DNA from: Yonghaparkia sp. Root332
GTDB taxonomy: Bacteria > Actinomycetota > Actinomycetes > Actinomycetales > Microbacteriaceae
Direction of reading: 5' to 3'
Assembly: GCF_001425665.1 (NCBI RefSeq)
Contig: NZ_LMCX01000001.1
Span: 62,001 to 126,000, forward strand
Length of the DNA stretch: 64,000 nucleotides
In this document: piece after piece, positions 33,944-42,438 of the stretch
How positions within the stretch are numbered: position 1 is the first letter of the stretch
Layout of the letters: every line of letters starts with the position of its first letter
The notes under the pieces: model-generated
Told to the model about the DNA's origin: nothing
Seen by the model: only the letters and a program-made list of their open reading frames with translations
Databases searched by the model: none
Translations under genes and position numbers: made by a program

Positions 33944-34601
33944 CGTTGTCGAGCCCCGGGAGGATGCCGTCCTCCACGGCGCGGCGCAGCAGGTCGACCT
34001 TCGTCGGCGCGGGCCGCCCGACCTCGACGTACTTCGCGCGGATCCGATCGAGGTACTCGCGAGCCGTGGAGTACCCGATGCCGAGCTGCTGGGCGGCGAG
34101 CTTGAGCGGCAGGCCCGAGGCGTAGAGGTGGAGGATCTCGCGCTCGCGGCGTCCGAGCTGCGCCTTCGCGAAGTCGCGGTCGGCGTCGATCGCGCTCGCC
34201 CACTCGAGGTTGTTGAGCACCTCGCCGCGCGCGACCGTCTCCGCGGCGGCGATGACGGTCTTCGTCGCGGAGGACTTCGGGATCACGCCGGCGGCGCCCG
34301 CGGCGAGCGCCTCTCGCACGCTCGCGACGCGGTCGGCGATCGAGTGGACGAGGACCGCCGAGCCCGTGGCCTGCACGGCCTTGACGTTCTCGGTCACGCT
34401 CGAGCCATCGCCGAGCGAGAGGTCGAGCACGACCACGTCGACCTCGCCGGAGCCGAGGCCCTCCACGAACTCGGGCACGGTCGCCGCGGCGAGGACGAAC
34501 TCGAAGCCCGCGTTCGTGAACGCGGCCTGGAGGCCCAGGCGGACCGACTCGTGGTCATCGACCACGGCGATCCGAACCTTCTTCCCCTGGGGTGCGACCA
34601 C
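33924..34601 (-). CDS. LuxR/NarL-family response regulator
   Basis: A 225-residue regulator. The receiver has the acidic pair VVDDHE (Asp15-Asp16), phospho-acceptor Asp60 in VVVLDLSLGDG and Lys114 in VIPKSS. The C-terminal LuxR-type HTH spans about 148-215 (GRREREILHLYASGLPLKLA and following). It is followed by two membrane kinase-like genes in one operon. The GTG start at 34601 lies 6 bases after TAGAAC, so the mRNA is leaderless. Its targets may include the palindromes in the non-coding region downstream of this operon, but no site is proven. Confidence 0.9.
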   Translation of the reverse strand: MVAPQGKKVRIAVVDDHESVRLGLQAAFTNAGFEFVLAAATVPEFVEGLGSGEVDVVVLDLSLGDGSSVTENVKAVQATGSAVLVHSIADRVASVREALAAGAAGVIPKSSATKTVIAAAETVARGEVLNNLEWASAIDADRDFAKAQLGRREREILHLYASGLPLKLAAQQLGIGYSTAREYLDRIRAKYVEVGRPAPTKVDLLRRAVEDGILPGLDNDGDDSA

Positions 34602-34607
34602 GACGAC

Positions 34608-34613
34608 GTTCTA
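34608..34613 (-). promoter_or_regulatory. Leaderless promoter of response regulator operon
   Basis: TAGAAC on the minus strand with 6 bases to GTG 34601. Confidence 0.45.
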
Positions 34614-34741
34614 CTTCCCTGAGCGGCTCGGAGCGCACCGTCGGGCTGCGGTGCTCGCCCCATGTTAGTCGGCCCGCAGCCCTCGGAGCGCGTCGCGCCG
34701 CGCCGGTCGAACGCCCCCGGAGCCCGCGGATGAGGCGAGAA

Positions 34742-35974
34742 TCAGTCGCGAACGAGCGACGCGACGGCCTCCACGTGGTGAGTGTGCGGGAAGAGATCGA
34801 AGGCCCGCACCCCCGCCAGCCGGTAGCCGTGCGGAGCGGCGAGCGCGACATCCCGCGCGAGCGCCACGGGATCGCAGGCGACGTAGATCACCTGAGCCGG
34901 AGCGAGGCGCCCCAGGACGGCCATGACCTCGGTGCCGGCGCCCGAGCGGGGCGGGTCGAGGACGACCGTCGCGGCCCGCAGACGGGCGCGCTCGGCCGCG
35001 CTCGCCGACTGCTCGAGCTCGCGCAGGAAGCGGTCGACGCGCGCCGTGATCGCGGCGGCGCCCACCCACTCGGCGAGGTTCTCCGCGGCGTGCTCGGTCG
35101 CGCGCTCGTCGGACTCCACGCTCGTGATGCGCGTCGCCGCGCCGAAGCGGTCGCCGACGGCCGCGGCGAGCAGGCCGACCCCGCCGTACAGGTCGAGGTT
35201 CGCCGCGCGCGCGTCGAAGATCGCGTCGTCGATCGCGCCCTGCACGGCGGCGGTGAGCGCGGCGGGGGCCTCGCGGTGCACCTGCCAGAAGCCCGTGTCG
35301 TCGAGCCGGAAGCTGCGCTCCCCCACGCGCTCGGTGATGACGGTGGGCTTCTGCTCGCCGAGCACCAGGCGCGGGTCGCCGACCGTGGGGGCGAGCACGT
35401 CGACCGTGCCGAGGCCCGTGAAGCGCTCGCTGAACGGCGTCGCGGCCTGCACCGCGGGCGAGGCGAGCGGAGCATCCGTCACCGGGATCACCGTGTGCGA
35501 GCGGCTCGCCATCGGCCCGATGCGACCCTCGCCGTCGACGTGCAGACGGATGCGGGTGCGCCAGCCGAGGCCGTTCGCGGCGTGATCGCCGGGCAGCTGC
35601 TCGACCTTCACGTCGCTCTCGATGCCGGCCATGCGCTGCAGCGACTCGGCGAGCACCTGGCGCTTCAGCTCGCGCTGGTGGCTGAGGGCGATGTGGCCGA
35701 ACTCGGCGCCGCCCGCGCGCTGGCGCGGGTCCCGGTCGATGCTCGCGACCGGCCAGACGTGCTCGCGACGGTGCTCGCTCGGCTGCAGCGCCTCGATCGC
35801 GTCGGCGCGCCAGAAGCTCTTCTTGCGGTCGTCGGAGATGCGCGCGCGCACCGTCTCGCCCGGGATCGCGTCGGCCACGAAGACCACGCGGCCGTCGAGG
35901 CGGCCCACCGAGATCCCGCCGTGCGCGATGCGCTCCACCGTCAGCTCGACCTCGCGGCCGATGTTCTCACCCAT
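34742..35974 (-). CDS. TrmA/RumA-type RNA (uracil-5-)methyltransferase
   Basis: A 410-residue SAM-dependent methyltransferase. The N-terminal about 60 residues form a TRAM domain (VELTVERIAHGGISVGRLDGR). The catalytic part has FWQVHREA, the SAM-binding NLDLYGGVGLLAAAVGDRF, VVLDPPRSGAG and the nucleophile region YVACDPVALARD, whose Cys attacks C6 of the uracil. It is at usual length. No N-terminal 4Fe-4S cysteine cluster is evident, so assignment to TrmA, RlmC or RlmD is open. TAGTCT seven bases before ATG 35974 predicts a leaderless mRNA. It is not part of the expected accE-maf order. Confidence 0.88.
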   Translation of the reverse strand: MGENIGREVELTVERIAHGGISVGRLDGRVVFVADAIPGETVRARISDDRKKSFWRADAIEALQPSEHRREHVWPVASIDRDPRQRAGGAEFGHIALSHQRELKRQVLAESLQRMAGIESDVKVEQLPGDHAANGLGWRTRIRLHVDGEGRIGPMASRSHTVIPVTDAPLASPAVQAATPFSERFTGLGTVDVLAPTVGDPRLVLGEQKPTVITERVGERSFRLDDTGFWQVHREAPAALTAAVQGAIDDAIFDARAANLDLYGGVGLLAAAVGDRFGAATRITSVESDERATEHAAENLAEWVGAAAITARVDRFLRELEQSASAAERARLRAATVVLDPPRSGAGTEVMAVLGRLAPAQVIYVACDPVALARDVALAAPHGYRLAGVRAFDLFPHTHHVEAVASLVRD

Positions 35975-35981
35975 GCGCCCC

Positions 35982-35987
35982 AGACTA
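35982..35987 (-). promoter_or_regulatory. Leaderless promoter of the methyltransferase gene
   Basis: TAGTCT on the minus strand with 7 bases to ATG 35974. Confidence 0.45.
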
Positions 35988-36066
35988 CGGGCCGGTCGGC
36001 GCGGGCCCGCCCGGCAGCGGCCCCGCCGATGCGGCGGGTGCCCGGGCACCCGACCGGAGCGCCGCC

Positions 36067-36072
36067 TACGAT
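36067..36072 (+). promoter_or_regulatory. Leaderless promoter of maf
   Basis: TACGAT with 7 bases to GTG 36080. Confidence 0.45.
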
Positions 36073-36079
36073 CGTGCTC

Positions 36080-36724
36080 GTGCGCCTCATCCTCGCCTCC
36101 ACCTCCCCCGCCCGGCTCGCCACCCTCCGCGCCGTCGGCATCGAGCCCGTCGCGATCGCTCCGCTCGTCGACGAGGATGCCGCGGTCGCCGCGGCCGGCC
36201 CGCTGACTGCCGCCGAGATGGTCCAGCTGCTCGCCCGCCTCAAGGCCGAGGCCGTGCTCGACCCCGCCGTGTGCGGAGGCGCCGGATTCGCGCCCTCCGA
36301 CCTCGACGGGTTCATCCTCGGCGGCGACTCGGCGTTCGAGCTCGACGGCACCGTGTTCGGCAAGCCGCACGAGCCCGAGATCGCCCGCGAGCGCTGGCTC
36401 GCCCAGCGCGGCCGCAGCGGCGTGCTGCACTCGGGCCACTGGCTCATCGACCACCGCGGCGGGCGCCTGCGCGGCGCCGTCGGCCGCGCCTCGAGCGCGA
36501 CGGTGCACTTCGCCGACGACATCGAGGAGTCGGAGATCGACGCCTACATCGCCACCGGCGAGCCTCTCAAGGTCGCCGGCGCCTTCACGATCGACTCCAA
36601 GGGCGCCGGCTTCATCGACCGCATCGAAGGCGACCCGCACACGGTCGTCGGGCTCTCCGTGCCGCTCGTCCGCAAGCTCGTGCACGAGCTCGGCGGGCGG
36701 TGGACGGAGCTCTGGAACCGCTAG
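36080..36724 (+). CDS. maf: Maf-family nucleoside triphosphate pyrophosphatase
   Basis: A 214-residue Maf protein that hydrolyses non-canonical or house-cleaning NTPs to NMPs. It starts LILASTSPARLATLRAVGI (residues 3-21), has ILGGDSAFELDG with the catalytic acidic residue, FGKPHEPE, a GHWLIDH segment, and a C-terminal GDPHTVVGLSVP. GTG 36080 is chosen because of the -10 seven bases upstream and the canonical start. Maf commonly lies between accE and the biotin carboxylase gene in actinobacteria; it keeps its place next to the latter here. Confidence 0.92.
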   Translation: MRLILASTSPARLATLRAVGIEPVAIAPLVDEDAAVAAAGPLTAAEMVQLLARLKAEAVLDPAVCGGAGFAPSDLDGFILGGDSAFELDGTVFGKPHEPEIARERWLAQRGRSGVLHSGHWLIDHRGGRLRGAVGRASSATVHFADDIEESEIDAYIATGEPLKVAGAFTIDSKGAGFIDRIEGDPHTVVGLSVPLVRKLVHELGGRWTELWNR

Positions 36725-36834
36725 ACGCGGGCCGCCCGCGAGCGCGCGCCGAGCATCCGTCGCCTGTGGCCCCCTGCAAGGGATCGCCGTCGCTTTTGTG
36801 AGGGCGAGCCAAACGGGGGGTGCCGACCGGCCCC

Positions 36835-36840
36835 TAGGGT
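36835..36840 (+). promoter_or_regulatory. Promoter of biotin carboxylase gene
   Basis: TAGGGT with 8 bases to ATG 36849, leaderless or nearly so. Confidence 0.45.
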
Positions 36841-36848
36841 AGAGAACC

Positions 36849-38624
36849 ATGGCCCGCATCTCGAAGGTACTCATCGCGAACCGCGGCGAGATCGCCGTCC
36901 GCGTCATCCGCGCGGCGCGCGACTCCGGTCTCGGCACCGTCGCCGTCTACGCCGACCAGGACCGCGATGCGCGGCACGTCAAGCTCGCCGACGAGGCCTA
37001 CGCCCTCGGCGGCACCACGAGCGCCGAGACCTACCTCGTGATCGACAAGCTGCTCTCCGTCGCGCGCCGCTCGGGCGCCGACGCGGTGCACCCCGGCTAC
37101 GGGTTCCTCGCCGAGAACTCGGAGTTCGCCCGCGCCGTCATCGACGCCGGCCTCATCTGGATCGGCCCCTCCCCCGAGGCGATCGACGCCCTCGGCGACA
37201 AGGTCAAGGCGCGCCACATCGCCGAGAAGGTCGGCGCCCCGCTCGCCCCCGGAACCCTCAATCCCGTGTCGGGCGCCGAGGAGGTTCTCGACTTCGTCGA
37301 CGTCCACGGCCTGCCCGTCGCGATCAAGGCCGCGTTCGGCGGCGGCGGGCGCGGGCTCAAGGTCGCCCGCACGCGCGAGGAGGTGCCCGAGCTCTTCGAC
37401 TCGGCCACGCGCGAGGCCATCGCCGCGTTCGGCCGCGGCGAGTGCTTCGTCGAGAAGTACCTCGACAAGCCGCGCCACGTCGAGACGCAGTGCCTCGCCG
37501 ACGCGCACGGCAACGTCGTCGTCATCTCGACCCGCGACTGCTCGCTGCAGCGCCGCCACCAGAAGCTCGTCGAGGAGGCGCCGGCGCCGTTCCTGACGGA
37601 CGAGCAGACCGAGCTCCTCTACACGTCGTCGAAGGCGATCCTCCGCGAGGTGGGATACGTCGGCGCTGGCACGTGCGAGTTCCTCATCGGCGCCGACGGC
37701 ACGGTCTCGTTCCTCGAGGTCAACACGCGCCTCCAGGTCGAGCACCCCGTCTCGGAGGAGGTCACCGGCATCGACCTCGTGCGCGAGCAGTTCCGCATCG
37801 CCGAGGGCCAGGAGATCGGCTACGACGACCCCGTCGCCCACGGCCACTCGATCGAGTTCCGCATCAACGGGGAGGACCCGGGGCTCAACTTCATGCCCAT
37901 GCCCGGCCCCGTGCACGCCCTGCGCTTCCCCGGCGGCCCCGGCGTGCGCGTCGACTCGGGCGTCACGACCGGCGACGTCATCTCGGGCGCCTTCGACTCG
38001 CTCCTGGCGAAGCTCATCGTCACGGGCAGGACGCGCGAGGATGCCCTCGAGCGCTCGCGACGCGCCCTCGCCGAGTTCGAGGTGGCCGGTCTGCCCACCG
38101 TGCTCCCGTTCCACCGCGCCATCGTCGACGACCCCGCGTTCGCGCCCGCCGACGGCGCCCCCTTCACCGTCTTCACGCGCTGGATCGAGACCGAGTTCGA
38201 CAACCGGCTCGAGCCCTGGAGCGGCACCCTCACCGACGAGGTGTCGGCGCCCGTCGCCCGGCACACCGTCGTCGTGGAGGTCGGGGGCAAGCGCCTGGAG
38301 GTGTCGCTCCCGGAGTCGCTCATGCCGAGCGGAGCATCCCGCCCCGCCGCCGCGCTCGCCGTCGCCCCGCGCCGTCGGGGAGGCTCGGCGGTCGCCGTCG
38401 GCGCCTCAGGCGACGCCGTCAAGAGCCCCATGCAGGCCACGGTCGTGAAGCTCGCCGTCGCCGAGGGCGACACGGTCGTCGCCGGCGACCTCGTCGCCGT
38501 GCTCGAGGCGATGAAGATGGAGCAGCCCATGACCGCGCACAAGGACGGCACGGTCTCCGGCGTCAACGCCGCCGTCGGCGAGACGGTCGCCGCGGGCCAC
38601 GTGCTGCTCACCATCGCGGACTAG
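36849..38624 (+). CDS. accA3: Acyl-CoA carboxylase alpha subunit (biotin carboxylase + BCCP)
   Basis: A 591-residue fusion of biotin carboxylase (about 1-450) and a C-terminal biotin carrier domain (about 515-591). The carboxylase has [31 protein letters not shown], the ATP-grasp loop [21 protein letters not shown] and [14 protein letters not shown]. The carrier has EAMKMEQ with the biotinylated Lys near 556. It carboxylates biotin for the AccD/AccE partners encoded at 29323-31178 and is modified by BirA. The Ala/Arg-rich linker between domains is normal for this class. The symbol follows the mycobacterial homologue; accBC is equivalent. Confidence 0.95.
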   Translation: MARISKVLIANRGEIAVRVIRAARDSGLGTVAVYADQDRDARHVKLADEAYALGGTTSAETYLVIDKLLSVARRSGADAVHPGYGFLAENSEFARAVIDAGLIWIGPSPEAIDALGDKVKARHIAEKVGAPLAPGTLNPVSGAEEVLDFVDVHGLPVAIKAAFGGGGRGLKVARTREEVPELFDSATREAIAAFGRGECFVEKYLDKPRHVETQCLADAHGNVVVISTRDCSLQRRHQKLVEEAPAPFLTDEQTELLYTSSKAILREVGYVGAGTCEFLIGADGTVSFLEVNTRLQVEHPVSEEVTGIDLVREQFRIAEGQEIGYDDPVAHGHSIEFRINGEDPGLNFMPMPGPVHALRFPGGPGVRVDSGVTTGDVISGAFDSLLAKLIVTGRTREDALERSRRALAEFEVAGLPTVLPFHRAIVDDPAFAPADGAPFTVFTRWIETEFDNRLEPWSGTLTDEVSAPVARHTVVVEVGGKRLEVSLPESLMPSGASRPAAALAVAPRRRGGSAVAVGASGDAVKSPMQATVVKLAVAEGDTVVAGDLVAVLEAMKMEQPMTAHKDGTVSGVNAAVGETVAAGHVLLTIAD

Positions 38625-38701
38625 CCCCGCCGCATCTGTCCGAGGCGCCCGGCCCCGCGCCCCTGCCGCCCGCGCGTCTGCGCCTCCGCGCTGCGCGTGT
38701 G

Positions 38702-38753
38702 CCGAAGAGTGGCGAGTGAGTCGAAACATTCCGACCCGATCGCCACTTCTCGG
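38702..38753 (-). repeat. Stem-loop repeat, left copy (imperfect)
   Basis: Arms 38702-38723 and 38732-38753 pair imperfectly around AAACATTC. Read on the minus strand it shares the core CGAGAAGTGGCG, the inner GTCG and the loop GAATGTTT with the perfect copy at 39853-39912 (loop GAAGGTTT). The two copies are in opposite orientation and bound the AbiEi/DUF559-like gene. This copy lies just past that gene's stop. Confidence 0.7.
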
Positions 38754-38754
38754 C

Positions 38755-39723
38755 TCAATCGCGACCCACTGGAACGCCGAGGCGCTGGAGCGCGCTCGCC
38801 ATCCGCTTCGGCGAGCGCGCGGTCGACCAGTCCCAGCGGCCGAAGGTCCGCACGGATGGACGGATGTCGTCCTCCCGCACCTTCTCGTCGTACACCACGT
38901 CCGCCGGTGTACGGCTTCGCAGGAACTGCGGATCGGAGTACTTGGCACGCCCGTCGAACTCGGCCGCAGCACCGAACTCGGGCCAGCCGAAGTCGGTGTG
39001 CCAGATCCGCCCTGACGCTCCGATGACTCGGAACTGCAACTCGGGCGGTGGCGCGCCGATCAGGTGCATCGTCACTCGACTGAGCGATTCACCCGGACGA
39101 TTCGCCCGCTCATCCGCGAAGTCGATCACCCTGCGGGCGCGTGCGCTTCCGGGTGCGCGGCCGAGCTCGTCGAGAGCGCCGGAGAGGGCGGAGCGGAAGG
39201 AGAGCAGGCTGAGCCCGTCATGGTCGCCGCGGCCGACGGAGAAGAGCGCAGCATCCGCAACCGCGACGGCCGCCGAGAAGCTCGCTGTGCCAGCAACATC
39301 GATGACGGTGCGCGCCAGTGACGTAACCGGCAGGCCAGCGACGTGCAGGGTCTCGGCTTCGGGAGTGCAGGTGCGGTGCCGTCGAAGCGTGCGGTTCGGA
39401 CAGAGCCCACTGCCTGCCGGGACGGTCGAGTGGATCTCGTCGGGCCAGCCGTCGACAGCCGGAAGACCCCACAAGGCGGCGGCTGACCAGTGGGAGATGG
39501 TGTCGTACCTGCTCAGCCGACGAGCGGTCGCGAGAACTCGCAGTCGATAGCGGTCGTCTGTGCCGAGTCGCCCCAGATCGTCGGCGGCGACGTGCACCCC
39601 GGGATGCACCGACACCATAGCTGTCGAGCGCAGGGCGCGGTAGAGCCTCGTTCTCTCGCCCGCATCCTGCGTATCTCGGGCGTAGACGAGGGGCAGAGGC
39701 GGAGCGTCCGACGATGTGCGCAT
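38755..39723 (-). CDS. AbiEi/DUF559-like protein (putative PD-(D/E)XK nuclease fold)
   Basis: A 322-residue protein. The N-terminal about 190 residues look like the winged-helix and linker of AbiEi-type antitoxin proteins (PGVHVAADDL, SHWSAAALWGLP, LHVAGLPVTSLARTVIDVA). The C-terminal about 90 residues carry HTDFGWPEFGAAAEFDGRAKY, split here as HTDFGWPE and AEFDGRAKY, followed by YDEKVREDDIR. This is the D/E-x-D pattern of Vsr/DUF559-like nuclease domains. ATG 39723 is chosen because CATGCT lies 6 bases upstream; the longer frame start lacks support. Composition seems less GC-rich than its neighbours, and inverted stem-loop copies flank it, so transfer is plausible. Activity is unproven. Confidence 0.6.
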   Translation of the reverse strand: MRTSSDAPPLPLVYARDTQDAGERTRLYRALRSTAMVSVHPGVHVAADDLGRLGTDDRYRLRVLATARRLSRYDTISHWSAAALWGLPAVDGWPDEIHSTVPAGSGLCPNRTLRRHRTCTPEAETLHVAGLPVTSLARTVIDVAGTASFSAAVAVADAALFSVGRGDHDGLSLLSFRSALSGALDELGRAPGSARARRVIDFADERANRPGESLSRVTMHLIGAPPPELQFRVIGASGRIWHTDFGWPEFGAAAEFDGRAKYSDPQFLRSRTPADVVYDEKVREDDIRPSVRTFGRWDWSTARSPKRMASALQRLGVPVGRD

Positions 39724-39729
39724 TGCGAC

Positions 39730-39735
39730 AGCATG
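39730..39735 (-). promoter_or_regulatory. Candidate leaderless promoter, AbiEi/DUF559-like gene
   Basis: CATGCT on the minus strand, 6 bases before ATG 39723; a weak hexamer, judged mainly by spacing. Confidence 0.3.
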
Positions 39736-39852
39736 CAGGCGCCTGCCCCCGTGGAACGCCGTGCGCCCGAGCCGGTGAGTGAGGGTGCAAGAGAGCGCCG
39801 TGGGGAGGAGCCACCCAGCAACCACGGGCCGGCCCGTGTCTGCGGCACCTGC

Positions 39853-39912
39853 TGAGTCGAGAAGTGGCGTCTGAGTCGGAAGGTTTCGACTCAGACGCCA
39901 CTTCTCGACTCA
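39853..39912 (+). repeat. Stem-loop repeat, right copy (perfect 26-bp arms)
   Basis: Arms 39853-39878 and 39887-39912 are perfectly complementary around the loop GAAGGTTT. The inner and outer parts of each arm both contain GAGTCG. It is the mirror partner of 38702-38753; together they form hairpin-type terminal inverted repeats of a 1.2-kb unit. Confidence 0.85.
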
Positions 39913-39940
39913 CTTTGACCCGCTGCGGGGCGACGGGCGC

Positions 39941-39974
39941 GCGCGGCCCGCCGGGGCAAGCACGCGGGCCGCGC
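39941..39974 (-). terminator. Terminator hairpin of lpdA
   Basis: GCGCGGCCCGC (39941-39951) pairs with 39964-39974 over a 12-base loop. The right arm touches the lpdA stop codon at 39974-39976. Confidence 0.55.
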
Positions 39975-41413
39975 TACTCGCGGATGACGTGCATCGCGCG
40001 CGCGGCATCCGTGATGCCGCCCGAGAGCGAGGGGTACACGCTCATCGCCGAGGCGAGCTGGTCGACCGTCAGGCGGTGCTCGACCGCGAGCGCGATCGGC
40101 AGGATGAGCTCGGAGGCCCGCGGCGCCACGACGACCCCGCCGATGACGGTGCCCGAGGTGCGCGAGGCGAATAGCTTGATGAACCCCTCCTTGATGCCCT
40201 GCATCTTCGCGCGCGGGTTCGCGGCGAGCGGCAGCTTGAAGACGGTGCCGCGGGCGACCCCGTCCTCGACGTCCTTCTGCGAGAACCCGACGGTCGCGAT
40301 CTCGGGGTGCGTGAAGATGTTGGATGTCACGTTCCGGCGCTCGACCGGATCGACCGCGTCGCCCATCGCGTGGTACACCGCGGTGCGGCCCTGCATCGAC
40401 GCGACCGACGCGAGCGGCAGGAAGTCGCTGCAGTCGCCGACGGCGTAGATCGACGGGATCGACGTGCGGGCGACCCGGTTCACGCGGATGTGCCCGCTCT
40501 CGGCCAGCTGCACCCCCGCCTCCTCGAGTCCGAGCCCGGCGGTGTTCGGCACGGCGCCGACCGCCATGAGGCAGTGCGAGCCCTCGACGACACGGCCGTC
40601 GGCGAGGGTGACGCGCACGCCCGCGCCCGTGTTCTCGACCGACTGCGCGCGCGCCTTGGAGAGCAGCTCCATGCCCGAGCGGAGGAACACCTTCTCGATG
40701 AGGGCCGCGGCATCGGCATCCTCGCCCGGGAGCACCTGGTCGCGGGAGGAGACGAGCGTGACGCGCGCGCCCAGCGAGCGATACGCGGAGGCGAACTCGG
40801 CCCCGGTGACGCCCGAGCCGACGACGATGAGGTGCTCGGGGACGTCCTCGAGCCCGTAGAGCTGCTTCCAGGTGAGGATGCGCTCGCCGTCGGGCTTCGC
40901 GGTGGGCAGCTCGCGCGGCGAGGCGCCCACGGCGACGATGATCGTGTCGGCCTCGCACTCGTCGAAGTCGACGCGCTTGCGCCCGCTGCCGGTCGAGACG
41001 ACGACCCGGCCCGGCCCGTCGAGGCGGCCGTCGCCGGTGAGGATGCGGACGCCGGCGCGCTCGAGCTGCTCGTGCATGTCCTGCGACTGCTGGGCAGCGA
41101 GCCGCAGGAGCCGGTGGTTGACGGCGGTGAGGTTGACGGCGATCTCGGGCTTGACGGCGCGACCGCGTTCGCCGCGGGCGAAGAACTGCACCCCGACCTC
41201 GCCGGCCTCCATGATGGCCTCGGCCGCCTCGGCGGTCGCGATGAGGGTCTTCGAGGGCACGACATCCGTGAGCACCGCCGACCCGCCGACGCCGGACCGC
41301 TCGATGAGGGTCACCTCCGCGCCGAGCTGGCGCCCGGCGAGGGCCGCCTCGTAGCCGCCGGGTCCGCCGCCGATGATGACGATGCGCTGGGTCCGTTCGA
41401 ATGTTGTCGACAC
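39974..41413 (-). CDS. lpdA: NAD(P)H-quinone dehydrogenase (LpdA type)
   Basis: A 479-residue flavoprotein of the pyridine nucleotide-disulfide reductase fold. It has an FAD site IVIIGGGPGGYEAAL, an NAD site VVGSGVTGAEFAS, and YAVGDCSDFLPLASVA plus a C-terminal dimerisation domain ending AARAMHVIRE. The region that carries the redox CxxxxC in lipoamide dehydrogenases reads GVGGSAVLTDVVPSKT, with no cysteines. This is the hallmark of mycobacterial LpdA (Rv3303c), a quinone reductase rather than a dihydrolipoamide dehydrogenase. GTG 41413 sits 7 bases after AAGACT, so the mRNA is probably leaderless. It is divergent from the phosphorylase, as in mycobacteria. Confidence 0.9.
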   Translation of the reverse strand: MSTTFERTQRIVIIGGGPGGYEAALAGRQLGAEVTLIERSGVGGSAVLTDVVPSKTLIATAEAAEAIMEAGEVGVQFFARGERGRAVKPEIAVNLTAVNHRLLRLAAQQSQDMHEQLERAGVRILTGDGRLDGPGRVVVSTGSGRKRVDFDECEADTIIVAVGASPRELPTAKPDGERILTWKQLYGLEDVPEHLIVVGSGVTGAEFASAYRSLGARVTLVSSRDQVLPGEDADAAALIEKVFLRSGMELLSKARAQSVENTGAGVRVTLADGRVVEGSHCLMAVGAVPNTAGLGLEEAGVQLAESGHIRVNRVARTSIPSIYAVGDCSDFLPLASVASMQGRTAVYHAMGDAVDPVERRNVTSNIFTHPEIATVGFSQKDVEDGVARGTVFKLPLAANPRAKMQGIKEGFIKLFASRTSGTVIGGVVVAPRASELILPIALAVEHRLTVDQLASAMSVYPSLSGGITDAARAMHVIRE

Positions 41414-41420
41414 GCCCTCC

Positions 41421-41426
41421 AGTCTT
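41421..41426 (-). promoter_or_regulatory. Candidate leaderless promoter of lpdA
   Basis: AAGACT on the minus strand with 7 bases to GTG 41413; the first base departs from TANNNT. Confidence 0.3.
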
Positions 41427-41517
41427 CCACTCCGCCCGCTAACCCCCCAACGGATGCCCGTCCCGCCCGGGCGCGGATGCGCACCTCTCTGCGCGGTCGC
41501 GCACCAGGCCCCCTCAC

Positions 41518-41523
41518 TACGAT
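41518..41523 (+). promoter_or_regulatory. Leaderless promoter of purine nucleoside phosphorylase
   Basis: TACGAT with 7 bases to ATG 41531. This favours ATG 41531 over the in-frame ATG at 41522, which overlaps the hexamer. Confidence 0.45.
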
Positions 41524-41530
41524 GTTCGTC

Positions 41531-42364
41531 ATGTCCGATGACGCACCGCACCCGCTCGACGACCCGAACGCCGACCCCTTCGCGATCGCCGCCGAGGCCG
41601 CCGCGCAGATCGCCGAGAGGACGGGCGTCGCGAGCCACGACATCGCCCTCACGCTCGGCTCGGGCTGGGCGAAGGCCGCCGACCTCATCGGCGAGACGAC
41701 GGCCGAGATCCCCGCGACCGACATCGTCGGCTTCTCGAAGCCGGCGCTGACCGGGCACGTCGGCACGCTGCGCAGCATCCTCACCCCGAGCGGGAAGCGC
41801 GCCCTCGTGATCGGCGCGCGCACCCACTACTACGAGGGCCACGGCGTGCGCCGGGTCGTGCACTCGGTGCGCACGGCCGCCGCGGCCGGCGCGCAGACCA
41901 TGATCCTGACCAACGGCGCCGGCGGCATCAAGGAGCACTGGAGCCCGGGCACACCGGTCCTCATCAGCGACCACCTCAACCTCACCGCGGACTCGCCGCT
42001 CGAGGGCGCGACCTTCATCGACCTGACGGACCTCTACAGCGCGCGCCTGCGCGGCCTCGCCCGCGAGATCGAGCCGGGGCTCGACGAAGGCGTGTACGTG
42101 CAGTTCCGCGGCCCGCACTACGAGACGCCCGCCGAGGTGCAGATGGCGAGGACGATGGGCGGCCACATCGTCGGCATGTCGACCGCGCTCGAGGCGATCG
42201 CCGCCCGCCAGGCGGGCATGGAGATCCTCGGCATGTCGCTCATCACGAACCTCGCCGCCGGCATCAGCCCCGAGCCGCTCAGCCACGCCGAGGTGATCCA
42301 GGCCGGCAAGGACGCCGAGTCGGTCATCAGCGGCCTCCTCGCCCGCATCGTCGCGGCGCTCTAG
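41531..42364 (+). CDS. punA: Purine nucleoside phosphorylase
   Basis: A 277-residue trimeric-type phosphorylase that splits inosine or guanosine with phosphate. Motifs are LTLGSGWAKA with the phosphate-binding Ser, GARTHYYEGHG, TNGAGGI, VYVQFRGPHYETPAEV and VGMSTALEAIAARQAGMEILGMSLITN, the last in pieces around the purine-binding site. These match the mycobacterial enzyme next to lpdA. The ribose-1-phosphate product may be interconverted by the phosphosugar mutase that follows. Confidence 0.93.
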   Translation: MSDDAPHPLDDPNADPFAIAAEAAAQIAERTGVASHDIALTLGSGWAKAADLIGETTAEIPATDIVGFSKPALTGHVGTLRSILTPSGKRALVIGARTHYYEGHGVRRVVHSVRTAAAAGAQTMILTNGAGGIKEHWSPGTPVLISDHLNLTADSPLEGATFIDLTDLYSARLRGLAREIEPGLDEGVYVQFRGPHYETPAEVQMARTMGGHIVGMSTALEAIAARQAGMEILGMSLITNLAAGISPEPLSHAEVIQAGKDAESVISGLLARIVAAL

Positions 42365-42438
42365 GCGGCACGACGGCGCGCCGGGCATCCGCCCGAACCG
42401 TACGCTCTCATCGCACCCGTTCGCAGATCGGAGACCCC

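Noticed and set aside
38702-39912. Interpretation as an insertion sequence
   Set aside because: There is no DDE, HUH or serine-recombinase motif in the enclosed protein and no clear target-site duplication; it is kept as an unclassified unit.
39974-41413. Annotation of this gene as dihydrolipoamide dehydrogenase
   Set aside because: The redox-active CxxxxC is absent (GVGGSAVLTDVVPSK), which matches mycobacterial LpdA quinone reductase instead.
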